Origin: 9FT-COMBO-48-23 sp964400675
Lineage (GTDB): Bacteria > Chloroflexota > Dehalococcoidia > GIF9 > UBA5629
DNA: 64,000 nt
Assembly (NCBI GenBank): GCA_964400675.1
Contig: CAYNVO010000009.1
Span: 1 to 64,000, forward strand
Direction: 5' to 3'
In this document: positions 52,914-60,774 of the stretch, piece by piece
Layout of the letters: each line of letters begins with the position of its first letter
Numbering within the stretch: the first letter of the stretch is position 1
The notes under the pieces: model-generated
Seen by the model: only the letters and a program-made list of their open reading frames with translations
Told to the model about the DNA's origin: nothing
Databases searched by the model: none
Position numbers and translations under genes: made by a program

Positions 52914-53459
52914 ATGAAAGTAGTTGGCATTTGCGGGTCTCCCAGACGGGGTAACACCGAATGGATGATTAGAAAGCTGCTGGAAACAGTTGCTCAAACA
53001 GGTGCAGAGACTGAACTAGTCCTGCTGAGGAGAAAGAACCTCAAAAGCTGTAATGGCTGCTTAACTTGCGAGGTGGGAGGCAAGGCACGACAGGGAATCT
53101 GTACTATTCAGGACGACATGCAAGAGATTTACCCCAAGCTGCTGGAAGCCGATTGTCTTGTTCTCGGCACACCGGTTTACTTTGAAATGCTTTCCGGGCT
53201 GCTAAAGAACTTCATAGACAGAACCTGCCCAATCTGGCCAAGGCTGGAAGGAAAGCTATTTGTGGGCATAGCTGTTGCAGAAGAAGGTGTTGGCAAGGCG
53301 ATTGAGAACCTGAGAACGTATTGCTCTGTCTGTGGTATGCGTTGGGGCGGTTATGTCACTGCTCTGGCAAAAAACCCCGGGCAGGTCTCGGAAAATACGG
53401 AAGTTGAGAAAAGGCTTCAGCAGCTTGCAAACAGGCTTATCTCTAAGCTTAATGCCTGA
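52914..53459 (+). CDS. Iron-sulfur flavoprotein-like NAD(P)H-dependent FMN reductase
   Basis: 181 aa. Flavodoxin-like fold with FMN phosphate loop GSPRRGNTEWM, a Cys set CNGCLTCE with a fourth Cys ten residues later, and GTPVYFEMLSGLLKNFIDR. The Cys arrangement is like that of archaeal iron-sulfur flavoproteins, but the last spacing is longer. It likely moves electrons from ferredoxin or NAD(P)H under anaerobic conditions. No good Shine-Dalgarno precedes the ATG. Confidence 0.88.
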   Translation: MKVVGICGSPRRGNTEWMIRKLLETVAQTGAETELVLLRRKNLKSCNGCLTCEVGGKARQGICTIQDDMQEIYPKLLEADCLVLGTPVYFEMLSGLLKNFIDRTCPIWPRLEGKLFVGIAVAEEGVGKAIENLRTYCSVCGMRWGGYVTALAKNPGQVSENTEVEKRLQQLANRLISKLNA

Positions 53460-53463
53460 CGTT

Positions 53464-53551
53464 GCACATTAATCCATTCGGACAAGCACCCTGTATAAGC
53501 GGGTTGGCCATTTTCCGTTTTAATGGTCTTTGGATTTCTCATCTCTCTCCT
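53464..53551 (-). pseudogene. Frameshifted fragment of a DUF5679 zinc-ribbon gene
   Basis: On the minus strand the text REMRNPKTIKTENGQPA is followed, after one extra T, by IQGACPNG in the next frame. It matches the intact DUF5679 protein at 56429-56566 (REMRNPRTVKTENGQPAIKG) almost residue for residue. Upstream of REM are two in-frame stops and the first CxxC is gone; the second CPKCG reads CPNGL. It is a dead duplicate 3 kb from its parent. The rest of the gap to 53670 has only a promoter-like extended -10 (TGGTACAAT at 53610-53618) for the next gene. Confidence 0.7.
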
Positions 53552-53670
53552 CTACTAAACCTCAAAATATACTCAGCCAGGCCAGTAGCCTCACCTCGCG
53601 AACAAAAAGTGGTACAATATAAGCGACGATTACAAATGGTTAAAAAATCAAAATATGGAAGGAGTTCGTT

Positions 53671-55206
53671 ATGGCTTTGAAGACGGCTAACGAGTATATA
53701 GAGAGCCTGCGCCAGCTCAAACTTAACCTCTACCTCTTTGGCGAAAAGGTGGAAAACTGGGTTGATAATCGTATCATCAGACCCTCCACCAACGCCATTG
53801 CCATGACCTACAAACTCGCCCATGAGCCAGAGAGTGAAGACCTGGCGGTCACAACCTCAATGCTCACCGGGGAAAAGGTTAACAGATTTAACTCCCTTTT
53901 CAAAAGCCCCGAGGACATGGTCAGGAAGGTGAAGCTGCAGAGGGAGTTGGGGCAGAGAACAGCCTGCTGCTTCCAGAGATGCGTGGGCATGGACGCCATT
54001 AACGCTGTTTTCAGCACTACCTACGAGATTGACCAGAAATATGGTACTGAATACCATCAGAGGTTTAGAAAATGGCTGAGTCACGTTCAGGAGAATGACC
54101 TTTGTGTTGCTGGCGCGATGACCGATGTCAAGGGGCACCGTGGTCTGGCGCCAAGCCAACAGCCTGACCCGGACATGTTTGTCCATGTCGTGGAGCGAAA
54201 AGATGACGGGATTGTAATCAGGGGGGCAAAGGCAAATATCACCGGGGTTGCCAATTCACACGAGATGCTCATCATGCCCACTCTCAGAATGCGAGAGGGT
54301 GACGAGGACTATTCAGTAACTTGTGCCATAGCTACCGATGCTCCAGGGGTGACGCTTATCTACGGTAGACAATCCTGCGATACGCGCAAGCTTGAGGAAG
54401 GGGATATCGACGTGGGTAACTATAATTTCGGCGGGCATGAAGCGCTGACTATTCTGGACAATGTCTTCGTTCCCTGGGAAAGGGTTTTCATGTGCGGTGA
54501 GATTGATTTCTCCATCATGCTGGTGGAGAGATTTGCCGGTTACCACCGGCAGAGCTACGGCGGTTGCAAGGCCGGTATTGGCGATGTGCTCATTGGTGCT
54601 GCTGCATCCATGGCTGATTACAACGGTGTACGGAAAGCCCCCCACATCAGGGAGAAGCTCGGTGAGATGATTCATCTTACGGAAACAATACACGGATGCG
54701 GATTATCCTGTGCTTACGAGGGATGGAAGACCAAAGCAGGCAATTATCAGTGCGACATACTTTTAGCCAATGTCTGCAAGCACAATGTAACCAGGTTCCC
54801 TTATGAGCTTACCCGGCTTGCCGAAGATATAGCGGGCGGTATCCTGGTAACCACACCCTCAGAGAAAGATTTCCGACATCCGGTGATAGGTAAATATGTT
54901 GATAAATACTTGAGCGGGGTCCCTGAGGTACCTACTGAGGCTCGCTACCGAATGATAACGCTTATCCATGCCATGTGCTTCGGTCTAACAGCTCCCAGCT
55001 ACCACACTGAGTCCATGCATGGCGCCGGTTCGCCACAAGCTCAAAAGGTTATGATTGAGCGCGAGACAGATATGGGCTTAAAGCAGAACCTGGCTCGTAG
55101 TATCGCCGGAATTGACAAGAGAGAAGACCCTCTGGACGCAGCTTCTAAAGGTGGCTGGAAGAAGCCAGCGGGGTGGAATTCGCCCACCTGGCCAAGAAGC
55201 GACTAG
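53671..55206 (+). CDS. abfD: 4-hydroxybutyryl-CoA dehydratase/vinylacetyl-CoA isomerase (AbfD family)
   Basis: 511 aa. Belongs to the 4-hydroxyphenylacetate 3-hydroxylase superfamily, but the four ligands of the [4Fe-4S] cluster known from the clostridial enzyme are present: Cys100-x3-Cys104 in CCFQRCVG and His292-x6-Cys299 in YHRQSYGGCKAG. This favours the dehydratase over the flavin monooxygenases. It converts 4-hydroxybutyryl-CoA to crotonyl-CoA by a ketyl radical route, used in aminobutyrate/succinate fermentation and in the 4-hydroxybutyrate CO2-fixation cycles. GAAGGAG precedes the ATG. Confidence 0.92.
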   Translation: MALKTANEYIESLRQLKLNLYLFGEKVENWVDNRIIRPSTNAIAMTYKLAHEPESEDLAVTTSMLTGEKVNRFNSLFKSPEDMVRKVKLQRELGQRTACCFQRCVGMDAINAVFSTTYEIDQKYGTEYHQRFRKWLSHVQENDLCVAGAMTDVKGHRGLAPSQQPDPDMFVHVVERKDDGIVIRGAKANITGVANSHEMLIMPTLRMREGDEDYSVTCAIATDAPGVTLIYGRQSCDTRKLEEGDIDVGNYNFGGHEALTILDNVFVPWERVFMCGEIDFSIMLVERFAGYHRQSYGGCKAGIGDVLIGAAASMADYNGVRKAPHIREKLGEMIHLTETIHGCGLSCAYEGWKTKAGNYQCDILLANVCKHNVTRFPYELTRLAEDIAGGILVTTPSEKDFRHPVIGKYVDKYLSGVPEVPTEARYRMITLIHAMCFGLTAPSYHTESMHGAGSPQAQKVMIERETDMGLKQNLARSIAGIDKREDPLDAASKGGWKKPAGWNSPTWPRSD

Positions 55207-55282
55207 ATACTATGCCCTCAATCCGGGTAAACTAATCAGGGTAGCAAAGCGGCTAAATATATCGCTGGGAGGCTAAGTTTGC

Positions 55283-56242
55283 TCAGGCCACAAAGGTCAG
55301 TTTAGTCCCCGACATATTTACCAGAAATTGACCGGGCATTGCCTTTTCAATGGCGAGTATAGCTTTCCTCCCGGTGCAATGAGTCGGGATGACATAATCC
55401 GGTCCTATTCGCTGCAGAGATTTTACGGTGTCGCCAATAATTGGTTCAAACGCTGGACCTGTTAGGTGAAATCCTCCCATAATAGCATGCACTTTATCTA
55501 TACCTGTAACCTCTCGCGCATATTCAACTGTATTTATTATGCCCGAATGGGCGCAGCCAGATAGCACCACCAGACCTTTACCTCTCAGGTTCACGACCAA
55601 GGCAGTGTCATCTTCGGTTGGGTCCCAGGTTTTCTGCCCTTTTTCCTCATAGAAGGCATATGGCAATCCTTTTTCAAAACTCGTCCTCTTAGGTATTTCA
55701 CCCAGGAATAAAATATCTCCGTCCAGTAACAGCAGGGGTTCCTTCGTTTGGGTAATTGTAAAGCCTGATGCTTCGATTTTTTCTTTTTCCAGTGCTGGAA
55801 GCCCTACTTGAATGCCTTGTATAGGTTCGAGGTATCTATTTCGCCTGAATGCGACAGGATGAAGAATTAGTTCCAAGCCTTTCTTGCCGATTCTTGCTGC
55901 TACTTGTGCCAATCCTCCAAAATGGTCCATATGACCGTGAGACAGGGCCACCACCTCAGCCTTAGTCAAGTCGACTCCGATGGCATCAGCATTCCGCATG
56001 ACAACATCTTCAGAAAAACCGAAGTCAAAAAGCATCGTTCTTGGTTTCTCTTCGGTCGTCGTGGTGACGAGGGCAGAAAAGCCATGCTCGGCTAGAATCG
56101 AATTTGTTAACTGCATGTTTTTGAGCGGCATTGCTCTAGTAACTATAGCTGAATTGTCTCCAGAGGCTAAATCAACATAATTATCCTCCAGCGTCAATAT
56201 TTCCAACTTATCCACCTGGTTTAACTTTATAAACTGTGCCAT
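55283..56242 (-). CDS. MBL-fold metallo-hydrolase (MJ0888-like)
   Basis: 319 aa. Metallo-beta-lactamase motif LSHGHMDHFGG, further metal ligands in LSGCAHSGIINTV and GGFHLTG, and THCTGRKA. It resembles the methanopterin-associated beta-ribofuranosylaminobenzene-type group and flavin-free lactonase-like members. No flavodoxin domain is fused. GGGGAT lies about 9 nt before the ATG. Substrate unknown. Confidence 0.88.
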   Translation of the reverse strand: MAQFIKLNQVDKLEILTLEDNYVDLASGDNSAIVTRAMPLKNMQLTNSILAEHGFSALVTTTTEEKPRTMLFDFGFSEDVVMRNADAIGVDLTKAEVVALSHGHMDHFGGLAQVAARIGKKGLELILHPVAFRRNRYLEPIQGIQVGLPALEKEKIEASGFTITQTKEPLLLLDGDILFLGEIPKRTSFEKGLPYAFYEEKGQKTWDPTEDDTALVVNLRGKGLVVLSGCAHSGIINTVEYAREVTGIDKVHAIMGGFHLTGPAFEPIIGDTVKSLQRIGPDYVIPTHCTGRKAILAIEKAMPGQFLVNMSGTKLTFVA

Positions 56243-56373
56243 GATGTATCAATCCCCTTTACTTTTCTTTGTTGCTGCGATTATACACCCATCAGAAATA
56301 GATTGGAACATACACACAAGCCTGTTTTGTCAAATCACGAGATATCAATTCATGACGTATAATCCGCAAATAA

Positions 56374-56404
56374 GAAGCCGGGTATTTTTGAGATACCCAG
56401 CTTC
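56374..56404 (-). terminator. Hairpin terminator of the DUF5679 gene
   Basis: Stem GAAGC-x-GGGTAT / ATACCC-x-GCTTC with a single mismatch and an 8-nt loop. On the minus strand it is followed by TTCTTATTTG. It lies 24 nt beyond the DUF5679 stop and separates it from the metallo-hydrolase gene. Confidence 0.6.
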
Positions 56405-56428
56405 GGTTATTACTGGCTCTTGGTATAT

Positions 56429-56566
56429 TTAGCTCTTGATTCGGTACATTTTGGTGCCACACTTTGGACAAACACCTTTTATAGCAGGCTGACCATTTTC
56501 CGTTTTAACAGTTCTCGGATTCCTCATCTCTCTTTTGGTGCGGCATGTCATACAATATGCTTGCAT
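56429..56566 (-). CDS. DUF5679 small zinc-ribbon protein
   Basis: 45 aa: Cys5-x2-Cys8 in YCMTCRTKREM and Cys33-x2-Cys36 in GVCPKCGTKM, typical of DUF5679, a zinc ribbon found widely in Chloroflexota. The Lys/Arg-rich middle and small size suggest a nucleic-acid or ribosome contact; function is unknown. An AGGGGG lies about 7 nt before the ATG. The gene overlaps the falsely extended N-terminus of the tlyA frame on the other strand, which argues for the shorter tlyA. A frameshifted copy lies at 53464-53551. Confidence 0.88.
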   Translation of the reverse strand: MQAYCMTCRTKREMRNPRTVKTENGQPAIKGVCPKCGTKMYRIKS

Positions 56567-56638
56567 TTACATACCCCCTTTTTTCAGTTATAAACGATAA
56601 ACTATCCTTAAAAGTTTATATCCTGAGCAAAGAACCTG

Positions 56639-56667
56639 TTGAAAGCTTGCTGTGGCTTATCTATAAT
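56639..56667 (+). promoter_or_regulatory. tlyA promoter, leaderless type
   Basis: TTGAAA at 56639-56644, a 17-bp spacer and perfect TATAAT at 56662-56667. The GTG start at 56674 is 6 nt further, at the expected first transcribed base. Confidence 0.6.
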
Positions 56668-56673
56668 CAGCCT

Positions 56674-57438
56674 GTGCCAAAACAGCGACTGGACAATCTG
56701 CTGGTTACGAAAGAGCTGGCTGAAAACAAAAGCAAGGCCCAGGCTCTGATTATGGCTGGCGAAATAACTGTTTCAGGCAAGAAAATTACCAAGCCAGGCA
56801 CCCTGGTGGATGAAAACGCCGAACTCCAATTAGCCGAGAAACTGCCATACGTCAGCCGGGGCGGCATCAAGCTGGCCCACGCCCTGGATGAGTTCAAGCT
56901 CGATGTAACTTCTCTTGCAGCTATAGACGTCGGCGCTTCCACCGGTGGCTTCACCGACTGCCTGCTCCAGCGCGGCGCCAGGCGTGTCTACGCCATAGAC
57001 GTGGGCTACGGTCAGCTCGACTACAAATTGAGGCAAGACTCAAGAGTAGTTGTAATGGAAAGGGTCAACGCCCACCACCCATTCTCTCTGCCGGAAAAGG
57101 TGAACATAGCCACCATGGATTTATCCTTCATCTCGGTGACCAAGGTAATCCCCAACTTAATCAGCCATCTGGCAAAACCCGGCTATATTATCGTCCTGCT
57201 CAAACCACAATTCGAAGCCGAGAGAAAAGAGGTGGGCAAGGGCGGTATAATCAAAGACCCGCAGATTCACGCCCGAGTCCTCGCCCGCTTTATCGCCTGG
57301 GCAACAGAACATGACCTTAGACTACGCGGCCTGGTCGCCTCGCCCATCTTAGGCGCCGAGGGTAATAAGGAATTTTTGATACTCTTGACTCCCAACCAAA
57401 TTGGAGGAGGTGTCATTCTGAATGAGCAGAGCGACTGA
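56674..57438 (+). CDS. tlyA: TlyA-family rRNA (cytidine-2'-O)-methyltransferase
   Basis: 254 aa from the GTG at 56674, which gives (M)PKQRLDNLLVTKELAENKSKAQALIMAGEITV, the normal S4-like N-terminus. The longer frame from 56545 crosses the promoter and the DUF5679 gene. The FtsJ-like domain has the SAM motif AIDVGASTGGFTDCLLQRGA and VYAIDVGYGQLDYKLRQD, then MDLSFISVTKV and LLKPQFEA. It methylates 16S/23S rRNA in relatives. Its last residues and stop codon come from an inserted palindromic repeat. Confidence 0.93.
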   Translation: MPKQRLDNLLVTKELAENKSKAQALIMAGEITVSGKKITKPGTLVDENAELQLAEKLPYVSRGGIKLAHALDEFKLDVTSLAAIDVGASTGGFTDCLLQRGARRVYAIDVGYGQLDYKLRQDSRVVVMERVNAHHPFSLPEKVNIATMDLSFISVTKVIPNLISHLAKPGYIIVLLKPQFEAERKEVGKGGIIKDPQIHARVLARFIAWATEHDLRLRGLVASPILGAEGNKEFLILLTPNQIGGGVILNEQSD

Positions 57439-57524
57439 AGAATCTAACCCAAGTTTAATTCCGTAACCAATGGGATTCTTCGCTGCGCTCAGAATGACAT
57501 GTGGCGAAGGGCTCGCAATGACAG
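57412..57524. repeat. Palindromic repeat overlapping the tlyA 3' end
   Basis: GTCATTCTGA begins at 57412 inside tlyA and CTCAGAATGAC closes at 57488-57498; a GCAATGACAGG unit follows to about 57524. It provides the tlyA stop and, at its right edge, the AGGAGA ribosome site of the next gene. Confidence 0.75.
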
Positions 57525-57532
57525 GAGAAAAC

Positions 57533-58306
57533 ATGAAAAAGAACTTCACCCTCAAAGTGGACAACCTTCAGCTTCCCGGCGAGGTCTACTTACCGGAAAA
57601 CATGAAGCTACCCTGCCCGGCACTGTGCCTTTGCCACGGCATCCCCTCTGGGAAACCCAGCTCAAGCGATGATAGAGGTTACCCGGGACTGGCTGAAATA
57701 TTCTGTGCTGCCGGTTTTATAACTCTGATTTTCAACTTCCGCGGAGCAGGCCCGGCCGAGGGCAACCTGGACATGCTGGGCTGGACACGAGATTTAGAGG
57801 CTGCCATCGACTATCTAGCCAGCCTGGAAGAAGTCGATAAATCGCGCCTCTGTCTTCTCGGCTCCAGCGGCGGTGCTGCCGTAAGCATCTATGTCACTGC
57901 CAATGACCCCAGGGTATCTTCTCTGGCAACTTTCGCCTGCCCGGCTGACTTCGGCTTCATGGCTGACAAGCAGCGGGCTAAGGCTACCATCGACCATTTC
58001 CGCAGCATCGGGGTTATACGAGACGCTGACTTTCCACCTTCAGAGGATGAATGGCTAGATAGCTTCAACAAAGTCACGCCGCTCCAATGTATAGGCAGAA
58101 TTTCTCCCCGCCCCCTGCTCCTGATTCACGGCGACAAAGACGACCTGGTGCCAGTAGAGCACGCCCACAGACTCTACGAAAAAGCCGGCCAGCCCAAGGA
58201 ACTGGTCATACTAGCCGGTGCCGGCCACAGGCTACGCCTGGAAGAAAAAGCCATAACCACTGCGCTGGAGTGGCTGAAAGCAAAAGCCAAATTGACCTCT
58301 ACATAG
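57533..58306 (+). CDS. Alpha/beta hydrolase (serine hydrolase)
   Basis: 257 aa from the ATG at 57533, 6 nt after AGGAGA; the longer frame begins inside the repeat. ALCLCHGIPSGKPSS, FNFRGAGPAEGN, nucleophile elbow LLGSSGGAAVS, LLIHGDKDDLVP with the acid and GAGHRLRLEEKA with the catalytic His. Acyl-peptidase or esterase activity is possible; substrate unknown. It is distantly like the hydrolase at 11887. Confidence 0.9.
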   Translation: MKKNFTLKVDNLQLPGEVYLPENMKLPCPALCLCHGIPSGKPSSSDDRGYPGLAEIFCAAGFITLIFNFRGAGPAEGNLDMLGWTRDLEAAIDYLASLEEVDKSRLCLLGSSGGAAVSIYVTANDPRVSSLATFACPADFGFMADKQRAKATIDHFRSIGVIRDADFPPSEDEWLDSFNKVTPLQCIGRISPRPLLLIHGDKDDLVPVEHAHRLYEKAGQPKELVILAGAGHRLRLEEKAITTALEWLKAKAKLTST

Positions 58307-58321
58307 AAAAAGGCTTATAAT
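58292..58321 (+). promoter_or_regulatory. Promoter of the purF-purM-purH operon
   Basis: TTGACC at 58292-58297, overlapping the last codons of the hydrolase gene, an 18-bp spacer and TATAAT at 58316-58321. The purF ATG is 18 nt further, so the leader would be about 12 nt with no Shine-Dalgarno. Confidence 0.6.
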
Positions 58322-58339
58322 TAAGACGCAAGTTTAGCT

Positions 58340-59755
58340 ATGCATGAAAGCTGCGGCGTATTCGGCATATATGCTCCCGGAGTAGATGTTGCCCGAATCA
58401 CCTTTTTTGGACTTTATGCCCTCCAGCATCGAGGGCAGGAAAGCGCCGGCATTGCCACTGCCGACGGAAAGAACATCTGCATACACACCGCCATGGGCCT
58501 GGTCTCCCATGCTTTCACCGAGGACGAACTGGCCCAGCTACCTGGACACATCGCCATCGGACACACCAGATATTCCACCACCGGAACCAGCCGCGCCTGC
58601 AACGCCCAACCCATACTGGTTGAATCTAACTCGACAAATATAGCTCTAGCCCACAACGGCAACATAGTCAACTCCAAATTCCTCCGCGACGAGCTTTGCC
58701 AGCTAGGATACAATTTCGCTACCACCACCGACTCCGAGATTATCGCCAATCTCATCACATCATCCACAGAAAGAAACCCGGTAGACAGGATAAGGTACGC
58801 CATGCGCCGGCTGCAAGGAGCCTATTCCCTGGTAATTTTGACCAAAGACAAGCTGATTGGAGTTCGCGACCCTATGGGAGTACGGCCGCTCTGTCTTGGC
58901 ACTATAGACGGCGGCTGGGTAATCGCCTCAGAAACCTGCGCCCTGGGTCATGTTGGAGCCCATTTTATCAGGGAAATCGAACCTGGCGAAATAGTGGTCA
59001 TAAACAAGCATGGCGTTAAGAGCTTTAGTGAAGAGAGCACCAAGAAAGCCCTGTGCATTTTCGAATATATATACTTCGCCCGTCCCGATAGTGTGATACA
59101 GGGTAAGCTGCTGTATCCAGTACGCCAAGCCATGGGCAGAATACTGGCTCGGGAATATCCAATCGAGGCTGATCTGGCAATGGGTGTTCCAGATTCCGCC
59201 ACCGCTGCCGGCATCGGCTATGCAGCAGCCTCAGGCATTCCCTACTGCGAGGGACTAATCAAGAACCGCTACGTGGGACGCACTTTTATCGAGCCTGACC
59301 AGAGATTACGAGACCTGGGCGTTAAGTTGAAGTTCAATCCCCTGGCAGAAACAATCGTGGGAAAGCGATTAATAGTCGTCGATGACAGCATCGTCCGCGG
59401 CACCACCACTCCCAAGGTAGTAGCCATGCTAAAGCGAGCCGGAGCCAGGGAGGTGCATCTGCGCATCTGCTCACCACCCATACGCCACCCCTGCTTCTTC
59501 GGCGTGGATATGGCTACCAGATGGGAGCTCATCGCCGCTCAGAAGACCGTACCTGAAATTAGAGACGCCACGGGGGCTGATTCCCTCGGTTATATAAGCC
59601 TCGATGGCTTAATCGAGTCGGTAGGCTTGCCCAAAGAAATCTTCTGCCTGGCTTGCTTCACCGGGGAATACCCCATACCTGTCCAGCTGGAAATGGATAA
59701 ATTAGCACTAGAAGCCATACCTTCAGGGAGCTTGAGTGAACTCGGTGGATCGTGA
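58340..59755 (+). CDS. purF: Amidophosphoribosyltransferase
   Basis: 471 aa. Starts MHESCGVFGIYAPG, so the N-terminal nucleophile is Cys5 and only four residues would be removed, shorter than the 11-residue propeptide of Bacillus PurF; an in-frame stop five codons upstream excludes a longer start. Glutaminase text GHTRYSTTG and GNIVNS, and the PRPP site VVDDSIVRGTT. C-terminal Cys residues (CSPPIRHPC, CLACFTGEYP) fit a 4Fe-4S enzyme. First committed step of purine synthesis. Confidence 0.96.
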   Translation: MHESCGVFGIYAPGVDVARITFFGLYALQHRGQESAGIATADGKNICIHTAMGLVSHAFTEDELAQLPGHIAIGHTRYSTTGTSRACNAQPILVESNSTNIALAHNGNIVNSKFLRDELCQLGYNFATTTDSEIIANLITSSTERNPVDRIRYAMRRLQGAYSLVILTKDKLIGVRDPMGVRPLCLGTIDGGWVIASETCALGHVGAHFIREIEPGEIVVINKHGVKSFSEESTKKALCIFEYIYFARPDSVIQGKLLYPVRQAMGRILAREYPIEADLAMGVPDSATAAGIGYAAASGIPYCEGLIKNRYVGRTFIEPDQRLRDLGVKLKFNPLAETIVGKRLIVVDDSIVRGTTTPKVVAMLKRAGAREVHLRICSPPIRHPCFFGVDMATRWELIAAQKTVPEIRDATGADSLGYISLDGLIESVGLPKEIFCLACFTGEYPIPVQLEMDKLALEAIPSGSLSELGGS

Positions 59756-60761
59756 TGCTTATGCCCAGGCAGGCGTTGATATCAAGGCTGCCGATAAAGC
59801 CAAAGAGCTGATTAAACGACTCGCTCGGTCTGCTTCCAGACCCGAAGTCTTGACCGATATCGGCTTATTCGGCGGCATGTTCCAGCTATCAGGCTACACC
59901 GAGCCGGTACTGGTATCGAGCGTCGATGGCGTAGGCACCAAGCTTAAAATCGCCTCGCTTATGGGCAAGCATGACACCATCGGCATCGATTTAGTCAATC
60001 ACTGCGTCAATGATATACTCACCTGCGGAGCCAGCCCGCTTTTCTTTCTCGACTATATAGCTATGGGCAAACTACTGCCGGAAAAAGTGGAAAGCATCGT
60101 CAGCGGCTTAGCCCAGGCCTGTAAGAACATTGGCTGCGCCCTAATCGGCGGTGAAACTGCTGAAATGCCGGGGATATACCAGGGCGATGACTACGACCTC
60201 GTCGGCTTCATAGTCGGCGTGGTGGAAAAGACAAATATACTGAATGGAAGCTCCATCGCTTCCGGCGATGTCATACTAGGCTTACCCTCCAGCGGGATCC
60301 ACACCAACGGTTATTCGCTGGTACGCAAGGTTTTCGATATAGACCGAGACCCGTCTGCGTTACAGGTCTCCTACCCCGAGCTGAAACGGACTCTGGGTGA
60401 TGAGCTTCTCCAGCCGCACCGCTGCTACTATTCAGAGCTAAAGCCGGTGTTGCCAATGGTTAAAGGCTTAGCCCACATTACCGGTGGGGGATTCGAAGGT
60501 AATATACCCAGAATACTTCACGAAGACTTGGGGGCACAAATCGATAAGGATGCCTGGCAGATCCCGCCTATCTTTAAACTAATTCAAGAACGGGGCAAAA
60601 TCAAGGAAGCCGAGATGTACCAGGTCTTTAACATGGGTATAGGCATGGTAATTATTTGCTCCCCGCAACAGGCATCCGAACTCGCCGCTGCCTTGCCTGA
60701 AACCAAAAAAGTTGGTAAAGTTATCCAGTCCACGGATATCAAAAAAATAACTATCACTTAA
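59736..60761 (+). CDS. purM: Phosphoribosylformylglycinamidine cyclo-ligase
   Basis: 341 aa. Starts at a GTG 5 nt after AGGGAG and overlaps purF by 20 bases. DAYAQAGVDI, SVDGVGTKLKIA, GETAEMPGIY, GLPSSGIHTNGYSL and HITGGGFEGN are conserved. It closes the imidazole ring to give AIR. Second gene of the purine operon. Confidence 0.96.
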   Translation: MNSVDRDAYAQAGVDIKAADKAKELIKRLARSASRPEVLTDIGLFGGMFQLSGYTEPVLVSSVDGVGTKLKIASLMGKHDTIGIDLVNHCVNDILTCGASPLFFLDYIAMGKLLPEKVESIVSGLAQACKNIGCALIGGETAEMPGIYQGDDYDLVGFIVGVVEKTNILNGSSIASGDVILGLPSSGIHTNGYSLVRKVFDIDRDPSALQVSYPELKRTLGDELLQPHRCYYSELKPVLPMVKGLAHITGGGFEGNIPRILHEDLGAQIDKDAWQIPPIFKLIQERGKIKEAEMYQVFNMGIGMVIICSPQQASELAAALPETKKVGKVIQSTDIKKITIT

Positions 60762-60774
60762 AGGAGGTCCCCCC

